Part shown: piece by piece, positions 55,597 through 64,000 of the stretch
Position numbering within the stretch: the first letter of the stretch is position 1
How the letters are laid out: every line of letters begins with the position of its first letter
Assembly (NCBI RefSeq): GCF_003268395.1
Contig: NZ_LQXQ01000015.1
Location: 22,467-86,466, forward strand
Direction: 5' to 3'
DNA from: Acinetobacter sp. CFCC 10889
Lineage (GTDB): Bacteria > Pseudomonadota > Gammaproteobacteria > Pseudomonadales > Moraxellaceae
Length of the DNA stretch: 64,000 bases
Made by a program: the position numbers and the translations under genes
Notes under the pieces: model-generated
Databases searched by the model: none
Told to the model about the DNA's origin: nothing
The model's input: the letters and a program-made list of their open reading frames with translations, nothing else

Positions 55597-56061
55597 ATGC
55601 GTAAATTGGTTTTAGTGCCTGTGATTTCCACAGGTCTGTTGTTTGCTTGCTCTGATTCCAAGACCTCAGCAGTTGATGTAAATGAGCAACAACAAGATAA
55701 AACAGTGATGCAAAAGCAGATTCAAAAAGCATGGGTCGGGCATTATCAAGGGATTACGCCTTGTGAAAGCTGCCTGAGCCATTGTGATGGTTGTGATGGA
55801 ACAGCAGTGGATTTGGTTTTAAAACCTGACCTGAGTTATGAATTGACTTTACAGCGTTTATCAAGTGCTGCAACACCACAAGTTTTATCAGGAAAAATGT
55901 ATTTTAAAGATACAGCGCAAAGTTATTTAGAATTAAGCAATATTAAAAAAAGGCACAGTTTGGTCTATGATCGTGACCATGATCAGTTTGAAATTTTGGA
56001 TGATGTAACAGGGCAGTCTTATGAATTTTCGAATGAATTTATCTTAGAAAAAGTTGTCTAA
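55597..56061 (+). CDS. NlpE-like lipoprotein
   Basis: A 154-residue lipoprotein with lipobox LLFAC. The mature part matches the N-terminal domain of NlpE/copper resistance lipoproteins: WVGHYQGITPCESCLSHCDGC, TAVDLVLKPDLSYEL, then a beta-rich region. NlpE senses surface contact and misfolded lipoproteins in E. coli; this copy lacks the second NlpE domain. A cluster of four Cys near residues 55-70 could bind a metal. It stands alone upstream of dnaX. Confidence 0.75.
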   Translation: MRKLVLVPVISTGLLFACSDSKTSAVDVNEQQQDKTVMQKQIQKAWVGHYQGITPCESCLSHCDGCDGTAVDLVLKPDLSYELTLQRLSSAATPQVLSGKMYFKDTAQSYLELSNIKKRHSLVYDRDHDQFEILDDVTGQSYEFSNEFILEKVV

Positions 56062-56186
56062 TCCTATTTTCAGTAAAATTAAGCATATTTGCACAATTTC
56101 TATAAAAGTGATGCTTTGGATTTTGAATAGTTCATTCACTAATCATCAAAAAAACAGTATCCTTATAGCTGTAATGAGGAGCTTTC

Positions 56187-58391
56187 ATGTATCAAGTACT
56201 TGCACGTAAATATCGTCCACGAAATTTTAATGAATTGGTTGGGCAAAACCACGTTTCACGTGCATTAACAAGTGCCTTGGATCGTGGGCGTTTACATCAT
56301 GCTTACCTTTTTACAGGCACACGTGGCGTGGGGAAAACCACCATTGCCCGTATTTTGGCAAAATGTTTAAACTGTGAAACAGGCGTGACCTCTACGCCGT
56401 GTGAAGTTTGCGCAACGTGTACAGCCGTCAATGAAGGGCGTTTTATTGATCTGATTGAGATCGATGCGGCTTCTCGTACCAAAGTTGAAGATACCCGTGA
56501 ACTGTTGGACAACGTACCTTATGCACCAACACAAGGACGTTTCAAGGTTTATCTGATCGATGAAGTACACATGCTTTCAACGCATTCATTTAATGCCTTA
56601 CTGAAAACATTGGAAGAACCGCCTGCGCATGTCAAATTCCTCTTTGCCACTACAGACCCGCAGAAACTACCGATTACGGTCATTTCACGCTGTTTACAGT
56701 TTACCTTGCGCCCTTTGGCTGTCGATGAAATTACCCATCATTTAACGGATATTCTACATAAAGAAGACATCCAATCTGAACAGGATGCGATTTGGCAAAT
56801 TTCTGAATCTGCACAAGGTTCATTGCGTGATGCATTGTCACTCACTGACCAAGCGATTGCCTATGGTCAAGGTGCGATTCATCACCAAGATGTCAAGGAA
56901 ATGTTGGGTCTGATTGATCGCACCATTATTTATGATTTGATTTTAGCGATTCACCAAAATCAGCGTGAACGTGTCAGCCAATTATTACTGCAATTCAGAC
57001 AGCAAGCTTTAGATGTGTCATTGGTCTTGGATCAGTTTATTTCGACCTTGCATGAATTGGCAATGTTGCAATATTTACCTGATTTAAGCCTGAAATATAG
57101 TGCTGAAATTAATCAGAAAATTATGACCTTATCGCAATTGGTCGCTGCACAGGATTTACAGCTTTATTATCAGATTGCTTGTAAAGGACGTGCGGATTTG
57201 CAACTTGCTGTGACGCAAGAGCAAGGTTTTGAAATGACGGTGTTGCGTCTGTTGGCATTTAGACCCTTACAGGCAAATGAAATTGTGGTGTCACAAACGG
57301 TTGCTACAGCACAGGCTGTACCACAAATTTCAGAACAGTCAGCATCACAAGATACAGTAGCAATCACAGCAAATGCGGTTGCGACAACTCAAGCAATCAC
57401 AGCTCATACAGCACAAAAGATTGAACATGTTGTAGACAGTTCTTTAGCAAAGGCTGAAGAAAATACTTTAGATAATCATACATTAGATAATCATACAACA
57501 GCTTCAGCATCTACTGTTGAGCAGCAAGAGATTGTTGAACATCATGAAGTTGCAACGGAAAATCACATTGAAGAACAAACAGTTTCCAATGCTGAGCCAA
57601 TTGTAACATCTGAATCTAAAGCAGCTGTAATTCGCCCAATTGAACATACAAAGACTGAGCTTGAGCTTTCACAGTTACAGGATGATGTGATTGTTGATGA
57701 AACCAAAGCCATGCAACAGGTAGCACAAGATACAGATGAGCCTACGTTGACCTCATTTGGCACAGATTTTTCTGCATCTATTTCGGTAGAGAATACGGTT
57801 GCAACGGAAGATATTTTCTTTCTTGCGCCTGAGGCTGATGTGGTCACACAGACTGCACAATCAATGCTTGAAAATGTGTCAGCACATGTAGAAAGTACGC
57901 AGGTAGAGCCGCAAGAGACTTCACAACATCCAAGTGTGATTGCTCAAGTGGTATCGGCTGATTCACAGCAAACACCCCAAGAGATTTTACAACTTACACC
58001 GCAACAACTTGAGGGTGAGTGGGATGTCAATAAATGGGAATTTTGGTTTAGAAATAGCAACTTATCACCTGCTGTACAAGAGTTGGCACAACATGGTTTG
58101 ATGATCGGGATGATCAATGGTCAATCCACTTTTCAAACCTCAAAGCAATACGAAAATTTATTGAACCAAACTCAACATGCACTTGAAGCAGCATTGAAAC
58201 AGCAATGGTCAAATACAGTATTCAATGTGCAATATGGTGAAGTTGAAACCATTACACCATTCCACATGCAGAATGAACGTAAAGTACGTGCATTTAATCG
58301 TGCATCTGAAATGCTGCATGCTGAGCCTGTGGTCAAAAATTTATTGGAGACTTTTGAGGGTGAATTACAAAATATTCAATTGAAAGTTTAA
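56187..58391 (+). CDS. dnaX: DNA polymerase III subunit tau/gamma
   Basis: DnaX is the clamp-loader subunit that loads the beta clamp and, as tau, binds the polymerase core. The AAA+ domain has GTRGVGKTT, a zinc-binding CLNCETGVTSTPCEVCATC, IDEVHMLSTHSFNALLKTLEEPP and the SRC motif. From about residue 370 to 600 is a long low-complexity linker rich in Ala, Thr, Glu, Gln and Val. A final conserved domain follows (WDVNKWEFWFRNSNL). At 734 residues it is of full tau size. I see no clear A-AAA-AAG slippery site for a gamma form. Confidence 0.95.
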   Translation: MYQVLARKYRPRNFNELVGQNHVSRALTSALDRGRLHHAYLFTGTRGVGKTTIARILAKCLNCETGVTSTPCEVCATCTAVNEGRFIDLIEIDAASRTKVEDTRELLDNVPYAPTQGRFKVYLIDEVHMLSTHSFNALLKTLEEPPAHVKFLFATTDPQKLPITVISRCLQFTLRPLAVDEITHHLTDILHKEDIQSEQDAIWQISESAQGSLRDALSLTDQAIAYGQGAIHHQDVKEMLGLIDRTIIYDLILAIHQNQRERVSQLLLQFRQQALDVSLVLDQFISTLHELAMLQYLPDLSLKYSAEINQKIMTLSQLVAAQDLQLYYQIACKGRADLQLAVTQEQGFEMTVLRLLAFRPLQANEIVVSQTVATAQAVPQISEQSASQDTVAITANAVATTQAITAHTAQKIEHVVDSSLAKAEENTLDNHTLDNHTTASASTVEQQEIVEHHEVATENHIEEQTVSNAEPIVTSESKAAVIRPIEHTKTELELSQLQDDVIVDETKAMQQVAQDTDEPTLTSFGTDFSASISVENTVATEDIFFLAPEADVVTQTAQSMLENVSAHVESTQVEPQETSQHPSVIAQVVSADSQQTPQEILQLTPQQLEGEWDVNKWEFWFRNSNLSPAVQELAQHGLMIGMINGQSTFQTSKQYENLLNQTQHALEAALKQQWSNTVFNVQYGEVETITPFHMQNERKVRAFNRASEMLHAEPVVKNLLETFEGELQNIQLKV
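57468..57497 (+). repeat. Perfect 15-bp tandem duplication inside dnaX
   Basis: TTAGATAATCATACA occurs twice in a row and encodes LDNHTLDNHT in the disordered linker. The copies are in frame and may vary between strains. Confidence 0.8.
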
Positions 58392-58392
58392 A

Positions 58393-58827
58393 TTACTTCA
58401 CCAAATAATCTTGTAAAGCATCTCGCATTTCTTGAGGAATCGAGATGCTTTTTTTCGTGCTGCGTTCAACAAAAACATGCACAAAACTGCCTTGTGCAGA
58501 TGCTTCATGTTGCCCTTGTTTAAAAATAGCCAAATCATAAGTCAGTGAAGAATTGCCAATTTTAGCAATCGCCACACCCACTTCAATGATTTCAGGATAA
58601 GTCAGTTCCTGTAAAAAATGACATGAAGAATTCACCACCAAACCAATAATCGGGGAATGATGAATATCAAAGCCTGTTTTTTGAATCAACAGGGCATTGG
58701 CGGCTGTATCAAAATAGCTGTAATAGGTGACATTATTGACATGACCATAAATGTCGTTGTCCGCCCATCGGGTTTGGATGGGAAATAAAAATGTATAGGT
58801 TGAACGGGTTTTGGTTTCGGGTTTCAT
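58393..58827 (-). CDS. Acyl-CoA thioesterase (4HBT hot-dog)
   Basis: A 144-residue hot-dog fold protein of the 4-hydroxybenzoyl-CoA thioesterase type. The motif RWADNDIYGHVNNVTYYSYFD carries the catalytic Asp of the YbgC-like family. It hydrolyses short or aromatic acyl-CoA esters. It is convergent with dnaX; the two stop codons are one base apart. Confidence 0.85.
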   Translation of the reverse strand: MKPETKTRSTYTFLFPIQTRWADNDIYGHVNNVTYYSYFDTAANALLIQKTGFDIHHSPIIGLVVNSSCHFLQELTYPEIIEVGVAIAKIGNSSLTYDLAIFKQGQHEASAQGSFVHVFVERSTKKSISIPQEMRDALQDYLVK

Positions 58828-58880
58828 ATGGTGTATCTAATTAAATTGTGTGTCGAAGTAAAATCAATAAAAATAAACAA

Positions 58881-60038
58881 TTAATAAATCGCTTGGTAAA
58901 TTTCCAAAGCATGTTGTTTGCTCATTTCTCGTGGATTATTTTGTAATAAACGCGTTTGTAACATGGCATCTTCAGCCAAACGTTCTAGCATATTTTCAGG
59001 TACATTGAGTTGACTGAGTTTGAGTGTTAGACCACTTTCATTTAAATGACGTTGCATATGATCAATAAATAAATCACATAAACCTTCGGTACTGCCTTTA
59101 CTATATGGATCAAGCCATTGCATCAGTTCTGCATAAAGTTGTTTAGCATGTGGTGCATTAAATTTGAGAATTTCAACTAAAACTAAAGCATTGGTATGTC
59201 CATGTGATAGGTGGAAATGTCCACCAAGTGGATATGCTAAAGCATGTACAGCACCTACAGGTGCATTGGCAAAAGCCTGTCCTGCAAGCATTGAACCCAA
59301 TAACATATTTTGTCGTGCTTCTAGGTTTGTACCATCTTTTAAAACGAGAGGTAAATTTTTATTCAACAGTTTAAGGGCTTGTTTTGCCAACATATCCGCA
59401 TAGAAATTTTTCTTAATTTTAGAAGTATAGGCTTCAATCGCATGTACCATCGCATCAATTCCCGTTGCCGCTGTGATGTGTGCAGGCAAACCGATTGTGA
59501 AATTGGCATCCAAAATGGCAACATCCGCATATAAAATCGGGGCAACAATGCCAGTTTTGGTGGTTTCACCTGTTGTGACAATGGAAATAGGTGTCACTTC
59601 TGAACCAGTGCCTGCGGTGGTCGGGATTAAAATCAACGGTAAACGTGGCGCTTTGGCATTATTTATACCATACAGGTCTTGAATACCTTGCTGTTGCTGC
59701 GGCTCAGCTAGAATTGCAATGACTTTGGCAACATCCATTGAACTACCACCACCAAAACCAATCACACTATCCACCTGTTCATTTTTGGCAAAATCGACAG
59801 CATTCAAAATAATCTGTTCAGCAGGATCAGCTTGTACGTCAGAATAAATCACATAATCCAGTTTCAGTTGTTCAATGATATTTAAAATCGGACGATGCAA
59901 ATCATGTTGAATCATGCCAGCATCGGTGACTAAAAGTATTTTTTTGCAGTACTGATTTGTTAAAATCGTACTGAGTTCTTGTATTGAGCCTAAACCTGAG
60001 ATGATATTGGCAACTGTTTGAAATTGAAAATGGCTCAT
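58881..60038 (-). CDS. Iron-containing alcohol dehydrogenase
   Basis: A 385-residue group III alcohol dehydrogenase. The NAD region is GFGGGSSMDVAKV, PTTAGTGSEVTPIS is present, and iron ligands are in DAMVHAIEAYTS and HALAYPLGGHFHLSHGHTNA. It reduces or oxidises primary alcohols; the exact substrate is unknown. It lies about 50 bases upstream of the thioesterase on the same strand, so the two may be cotranscribed. Confidence 0.9.
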   Translation of the reverse strand: MSHFQFQTVANIISGLGSIQELSTILTNQYCKKILLVTDAGMIQHDLHRPILNIIEQLKLDYVIYSDVQADPAEQIILNAVDFAKNEQVDSVIGFGGGSSMDVAKVIAILAEPQQQQGIQDLYGINNAKAPRLPLILIPTTAGTGSEVTPISIVTTGETTKTGIVAPILYADVAILDANFTIGLPAHITAATGIDAMVHAIEAYTSKIKKNFYADMLAKQALKLLNKNLPLVLKDGTNLEARQNMLLGSMLAGQAFANAPVGAVHALAYPLGGHFHLSHGHTNALVLVEILKFNAPHAKQLYAELMQWLDPYSKGSTEGLCDLFIDHMQRHLNESGLTLKLSQLNVPENMLERLAEDAMLQTRLLQNNPREMSKQHALEIYQAIY

Positions 60039-60158
60039 GTGTATTATCCTTAATCTATCATCATAAATTAAACATTATTGTTTTGTCTGACTATGGGATT
60101 CATCCTGTAAATAACTTAACATAAGCTTTGAAAAAATAAATGATCAATTGAGGTTGTT

Positions 60159-60668
60159 ATGTCATCCAAAACGCCATACAAGGTGTTATGTGTGTGTTTA
60201 GGAAATATTTGCCGTTCACCTACTGCGGAAGTTGTATTGCGTCAATATTGCGACAAGCATCAACTCAATATCCAAGTCGACTCTGCGGGCACAAGTAATT
60301 ATCATCCCAATAAAGCACCTGATGAACGTAGTCAACAACATGCCAAAGCACGGGGTTATGATTTATCTACTTTACGTGCTCGACAATTACACATGATTGA
60401 TTTTTTTGAGTTTGATTTAATTTTGGCAATGGACTTAGAAAATTTACATGATATTCAAGATTTAAAACAAAAAGCTGAACATGAGTATCAAGGTCGTCAG
60501 ATTCGTGCAGAAATTGCCTTAATGAGTGAACATGATCCCGTGTATTTAAAGCAAGCCTTACCTGACCCTTATTATGGTGGTGCAGATGGTTTTGAGCGTG
60601 TGCTTGATCAATGTGAGTCAAGCAGTCAGGCATGGATTGAACATTTTAAAAAACACGCACAGCACTAA
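60159..60668 (+). CDS. Low-molecular-weight protein tyrosine phosphatase
   Basis: A 169-residue cysteine phosphatase of the LMW-PTP type. The P-loop is VCLGNICRSPTAE (Cys-Leu-Gly-Asn-Ile-Cys-Arg), and the general acid motif is LPDPYYGG near residue 130. Such proteins dephosphorylate tyrosines and, in capsule loci, act as Wzb. No capsule genes are near. GAGG lies five bases before ATG 60159. It is followed ten bases later by murB, so the two are probably cotranscribed. Confidence 0.9.
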   Translation: MSSKTPYKVLCVCLGNICRSPTAEVVLRQYCDKHQLNIQVDSAGTSNYHPNKAPDERSQQHAKARGYDLSTLRARQLHMIDFFEFDLILAMDLENLHDIQDLKQKAEHEYQGRQIRAEIALMSEHDPVYLKQALPDPYYGGADGFERVLDQCESSSQAWIEHFKKHAQH

Positions 60669-60677
60669 AGGTTGGCA

Positions 60678-61715
60678 ATGAATATTCAAAAAAACGTTTC
60701 ACTTAAAGCATTTAATACTTTGAATTTAGATGTGCTTGCCTCGAACTATGTGCAAATTCATTCGCAACAAGATGTGGTTGATGCTTTGGCTTATGCGCAA
60801 GCGGAAAATTTAAATGTGCTGATTTTATCAGGCGGTAGCAATATGTTATTGCCGAAAACAATTCAGGCACTCGTCATGCATATGAATATTCAAGGTATTG
60901 AGCTTTTATCTGAAAATGAAACGAGCCAAACACTAAAAGTTGGTGCAGGGCAAATTTGGCATGATTTTGTATTATGGACAACCACACAAAAATTGTATGG
61001 TTTACAAAACTTAGCCTTGATTCCGGGTTTAGTGGGTGCTGCGCCTGTACAAAATATTGGTGCTTATGGGGTGGAAGCGGGTGAGTTTATTGAATCTGTT
61101 GAAGTGTATGACCGCCAGCAGCAACAGTTTAAATTGATTGCTACCGAAGATTGTCATTTCTCCTATCGCCACAGTATTTTTAAAGATGATCCAAACCGTT
61201 ATGTCATTGTTGCGGTGATTTTTAAACTATTAAAGCAGGCAGATTTGAAAATAAACTATGGTGACTTAAAAACAGCCATGCAAGATGATTTATCTGCGGA
61301 AAATTTACAAAATCAAGTCATTCGCATTCGTCAAAGCAAATTGCCAGATCCAAAAGAATTTCCAAATGTTGGAAGTTTCTTTAAAAACCCAATTATTGAT
61401 CAAGCAAAATTATTAAAATTATCGATGGAATTTCCAAATATTCCTCATTATCCTCAAGCAAATGAACAAGTTAAAATTGCAGCAGGATGGTTGATTGATC
61501 AAACAGGTTGGAAAGGTAAACGTTTGCAGCAGGTCGGAATGTTTGAGAAACAAGCTCTTGTTTTGGTGAATTATGCTGATGCTACTTTAGATGATGTACA
61601 AGCAACTTATCATGCAGTACAACACGATGTTTACAATAAATTTAATGTGTTACTTGAGCCAGAACCTGTATTGTTTAATACATTCGGTTTAATTCAGCCG
61701 CATTTAGGTAAGTAA
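60678..61715 (+). CDS. murB: UDP-N-acetylenolpyruvoylglucosamine reductase
   Basis: MurB reduces UDP-GlcNAc-enolpyruvate with NADPH and FAD to make UDP-MurNAc for peptidoglycan. The 345 residues match the type I (E. coli-like) length. Visible are [37 protein letters not shown], the catalytic Ser region [10 protein letters not shown] and the C-terminal EPEPVLF with its Glu. ATG 60678 follows AAAGG by six bases; the open frame begins two codons earlier at TTG. It continues into the ElyC-like gene three bases later. Confidence 0.95.
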   Translation: MNIQKNVSLKAFNTLNLDVLASNYVQIHSQQDVVDALAYAQAENLNVLILSGGSNMLLPKTIQALVMHMNIQGIELLSENETSQTLKVGAGQIWHDFVLWTTTQKLYGLQNLALIPGLVGAAPVQNIGAYGVEAGEFIESVEVYDRQQQQFKLIATEDCHFSYRHSIFKDDPNRYVIVAVIFKLLKQADLKINYGDLKTAMQDDLSAENLQNQVIRIRQSKLPDPKEFPNVGSFFKNPIIDQAKLLKLSMEFPNIPHYPQANEQVKIAAGWLIDQTGWKGKRLQQVGMFEKQALVLVNYADATLDDVQATYHAVQHDVYNKFNVLLEPEPVLFNTFGLIQPHLGK

Positions 61716-61718
61716 AAA

Positions 61719-62861
61719 ATGAAAAAACAGCATTGGATGGTCAAAACAGTACGGAGGATTGCGATTCTATTCGTTGTTTTGGCTGCTCTAATGGTTTTCT
61801 GGTATACGCCATTTTATTCCAATATGATGGTGAAATTACTCAATACTTTTGTACCTGTTGAAGTAAATCAGTTGGCTGCACAAAGCCAACAAAATGCAGC
61901 ATTATCTGAGTCGGAAAATTTAGAACCCGGTTCAAAACTGTGGATCGCACGCCAAGCCTATTTAAAACTAATGGAACAGGAAATTAACAGTCAAGATGCA
62001 CAAGGTTTAATAACACTGCAACTTAGATATAAGGCATTGCAAGAGCAAATTAATGATAAGCAAAAAGAAAAACAGGAAAATGAAGATAAACCCATCATTC
62101 CTTTGGTGATGGAGCAAACAGCTTCAGATGTGCAACCTGATGAAAGCGCAACAGTCAAAGCTTTACTGGATTTAAATAGCGAAAATAATAAAGCCTTGAT
62201 GGATCAATATCTGAAATTTCTAAAAACACATCCAGTTGAGATGGTCAAAGATGAAATGCAAGATATTCAAAATGAGCAACTCGCAAGTTCGCAAGTGCGA
62301 GAAGATATTGCCAATATACAAAATCCAAGCAATTCTAAAAATAAAACAGCCAATCAACCTTATGCAATTGTAGTATTAGGGGGGGATTAACTTTAGATAA
62401 AAATCAAAAGGATATTATTGTTAATGCTTATACACGCTTAAGATTAGAAACGACTGTAAATTTAGAAAAAAAAAGTGAAATTGCCAATTGTACTCAGTGG
62501 TGTTGAAGCGCCTTATATGCAAGCATGGTTAAAAGAGCGTGGCGTGGATGCTAATCTCCTTGAAAATAGAAGCATGAACACTTGTGAAAATACTCGCTTT
62601 AGTTCATTACTGTTACAAAAGAAAGGTGGGGCACCCACAGTCTTATTGATTACTGATCGTTACCACATGCCAAGAACACGTAGGCTTTTTGCCTTAAATG
62701 GAATCGAAACGATTCCGATCGAAGCACCTATGCCAACACCATTGACAGACTGGCAACCTAGTCAACAAAATTATAATCACAGCCGCCGTGCCAATTATGA
62801 AACATTAGCAACGATTCGAGATGTTTTATTTGGTTCAAGTGGTTGTCGCGAGGTTCCATAA
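61719..62861 (+). pseudogene. ElyC/SanA/YdcF-family protein (DUF218) with two frame disruptions
   Basis: The protein has an N-terminal membrane helix, a long coiled Gln/Glu-rich region and a DUF218 domain (PYAIVVLGGG, PIVLSGVEAPYMQAWLKERG, ENTRFSS, LLITDRYHMPRTRRLF). The frame stops at TAA 62388 because the G run at 62379-62385 is seven long. The frame reopened by one more G runs to about 62473. One A fewer in the A9 run at 62466-62474 then returns it to the original frame at GTG 62475. The 88 bases between are out of frame. The product would be about 380 residues. ElyC-type proteins affect envelope integrity. It lies between murB and a hydrolase in one operon. Confidence 0.75.
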
Positions 62862-63889
62862 TGTCAGATATGCCATTTTTAAATCCAACAGTGTTAAAAC
62901 AACTAGATTTACCTGTTCCAAATCGAGAACAGACTCCACAACTTTTAGAAGCGTTAAATTTAAATAAACCTTATCAACCTTCAAGAGAAATTCAAGCATA
63001 TCGCCGTTTATATGGTTTAGATCAGTTACAAGGACAACATTGGCAAGGTTTTATTGAAATGCCTCTGTTTAAATTGCATGTCCAAGTTTTTCAGCCCAAT
63101 ATTGAAAAGATAAAAGGCACAGTATTTTTATTGCATGGTTATCTTGAACATAGTGGTATCTATCAACCCATTATTCGAGAAATTTTAGAGCAAGGGTTTA
63201 GTGTACTTACATACGATTTGCCAGGGCATGGTTTAAGTGATGGGTCACCTGCGAATATTCAAAATTTTGACCACTATCAGCAGGTTTTACATGCTGTTTA
63301 TCAATACGTAAAAAATGCCAATCAACTTCCAAAACCATGGTTAGGTATTGGGCAAAGTACAGGTGCAGCGATTTTGATGCATCATCTTTTAGAATATGCA
63401 CAGCGCCGTGAAAACCCGATTATTGAACGTGTGTTATTGTTATCGCCTTTGATTCGACCTGCGAAATCTGCATGGTGGCATAACTCAGTTGGCTTGGGCA
63501 TTATTCGGAGAATTAAGCGAGAAGTTCCGCGTCACTTTAAACGAAATAACCATAATCCAGAGTTTTTACGCTTTGTTCGACTGAAAGATCCATTACAACC
63601 GCGTATGATGGGGATGGATTGGATTCTAGCAATGTCGAAATGGATGCAAGAAATGGAAAATCGTCCTACATGTCGAATTCCAGTTTGGCTTGCACAAGGT
63701 GCACAGGATCAAACCGTAGACTGGCGCTACAATATTGAATTTATACGACACAAATTTAGACTACAAACACTGCTCATGTTGGAAGAGGGTTCACACCAGC
63801 TTATTAATGAAAGAGCAGATATACGAGCCGCATTGACAGGTTTGATTCCTGCATTTCTACATGCAAACTCTGTCGGGACATACTACTAA
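62861..63889 (+). CDS. Alpha/beta hydrolase (serine aminopeptidase S33-like)
   Basis: A 342-residue hydrolase of the Hydrolase_4/monoacylglycerol lipase type. The oxyanion HG motif is in FLLHGYLEHSG, YDLPGHGLSDGSP follows, and the nucleophile elbow is GIGQSTGAAI. The Asp is probably in GAQDQTVDW and the His in EEGSHQLINE. It likely cleaves lipid or phospholipid esters. The start ATG 62861 overlaps the preceding stop (TAATG) and has GAGG seven bases upstream, so it is translationally coupled to the ElyC-like gene. Confidence 0.85.
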   Translation: MSDMPFLNPTVLKQLDLPVPNREQTPQLLEALNLNKPYQPSREIQAYRRLYGLDQLQGQHWQGFIEMPLFKLHVQVFQPNIEKIKGTVFLLHGYLEHSGIYQPIIREILEQGFSVLTYDLPGHGLSDGSPANIQNFDHYQQVLHAVYQYVKNANQLPKPWLGIGQSTGAAILMHHLLEYAQRRENPIIERVLLLSPLIRPAKSAWWHNSVGLGIIRRIKREVPRHFKRNNHNPEFLRFVRLKDPLQPRMMGMDWILAMSKWMQEMENRPTCRIPVWLAQGAQDQTVDWRYNIEFIRHKFRLQTLLMLEEGSHQLINERADIRAALTGLIPAFLHANSVGTYY

Positions 63890-63930
63890 ATACGATTGAG
63901 CGGAAAATTAGAAATTATTTTGAGATTAAT

Positions 63931-64000
63931 ATGAAAATAATTTCTAAAACATGCTTTAAAAACAATCAAAAAAGCGATAATTGTAGAATAAATAAACAGA
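63931..64000 (+). promoter_or_regulatory. Open end of the window, probable promoter region
   Basis: A frame from ATG 63931 stays open to the window end but has no clear ribosome binding site. The last bases contain TAGAAT with an AT-rich upstream stretch, like the yebC -10. I read this as the promoter of a gene beyond the window rather than a coding start, but cannot exclude the gene. Confidence 0.3.

Overview
The window looks like chromosomal DNA of an Acinetobacter species. This rests on the AT-rich base use and A/T-ending codons, an AlkM-type alkane monooxygenase beside an AraC-type regulator, DUF6231-like and DUF7710-like proteins, and gene pairs such as prmB-aroC and two adjacent acyl-CoA dehydrogenases. 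The species cannot be fixed by eye. Most genes are core housekeeping genes in short transcription units, many closed by clear rho-independent terminators. I saw no rRNA, tRNA, CRISPR array, prophage or complete insertion sequence.

Layout. 1-7 kb: a ClsC-like phospholipase D lipoprotein (cut by the window start), glutathione-dependent formaldehyde dehydrogenase, a DUF333 lipoprotein, an ABC-F ATPase with a long leader, an aromatic aminotransferase and a YbfF-like esterase. 7-11 kb: a PAS-GGDEF-EAL protein, then a DAHP synthase preceded by two successive aromatic-rich leader peptides and an attenuator. 11-17.5 kb: a more variable stretch of small unknown genes, an AlbA_2-domain protein, ispF, a 2OG-Fe(II) oxygenase and a DSP-like phosphatase operon. 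17.5-34.6 kb: a second DAHP synthase, TauE/SafE permease, lpxB, DUF2797, YidB-like protein, sirtuin, two acyl-CoA dehydrogenases, an ABC1 kinase, prmB-aroC and ychF. 34.7-45.7 kb: small membrane proteins, an acyltransferase, yebC, pepN, an MFS transporter, an amidase and a MASE1 diguanylate cyclase. 46-55.5 kb: lipid and alkane metabolism (AraC regulator/alkM; thiolase divergent from a high-molecular-weight FabG and a MaoC hydratase; a broken serine hydrolase). 55.6-64 kb: an NlpE-like lipoprotein, dnaX, thioesterase, iron alcohol dehydrogenase, and a low-molecular-weight phosphatase-murB-ElyC-hydrolase run.

How the genes connect. Aromatic biosynthesis appears several times (two DAHP synthases, chorismate synthase, aminotransferase). 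Only the first DAHP synthase carries a visible attenuation system: a 19-residue peptide ending in a Tyr-Tyr-Phe-Trp-Gln-Phe-Phe run, a terminator with competing pairings, then a second 34-residue peptide with ten aromatic residues in fourteen. I rate this the most interesting signal. Alkane and fatty-acid use is the second theme. c-di-GMP turnover (two proteins) is a third.

Several reading frames are interrupted by one-base changes, mostly in homopolymers: a serine hydrolase, an ElyC/YdcF protein with two compensating shifts, the starts of an oxygenase and of an unknown gene, possibly an acyltransferase, and one nonsense codon. This clustering fits either homopolymer errors in the assembly or real slippage, and read-level checking would separate the two.
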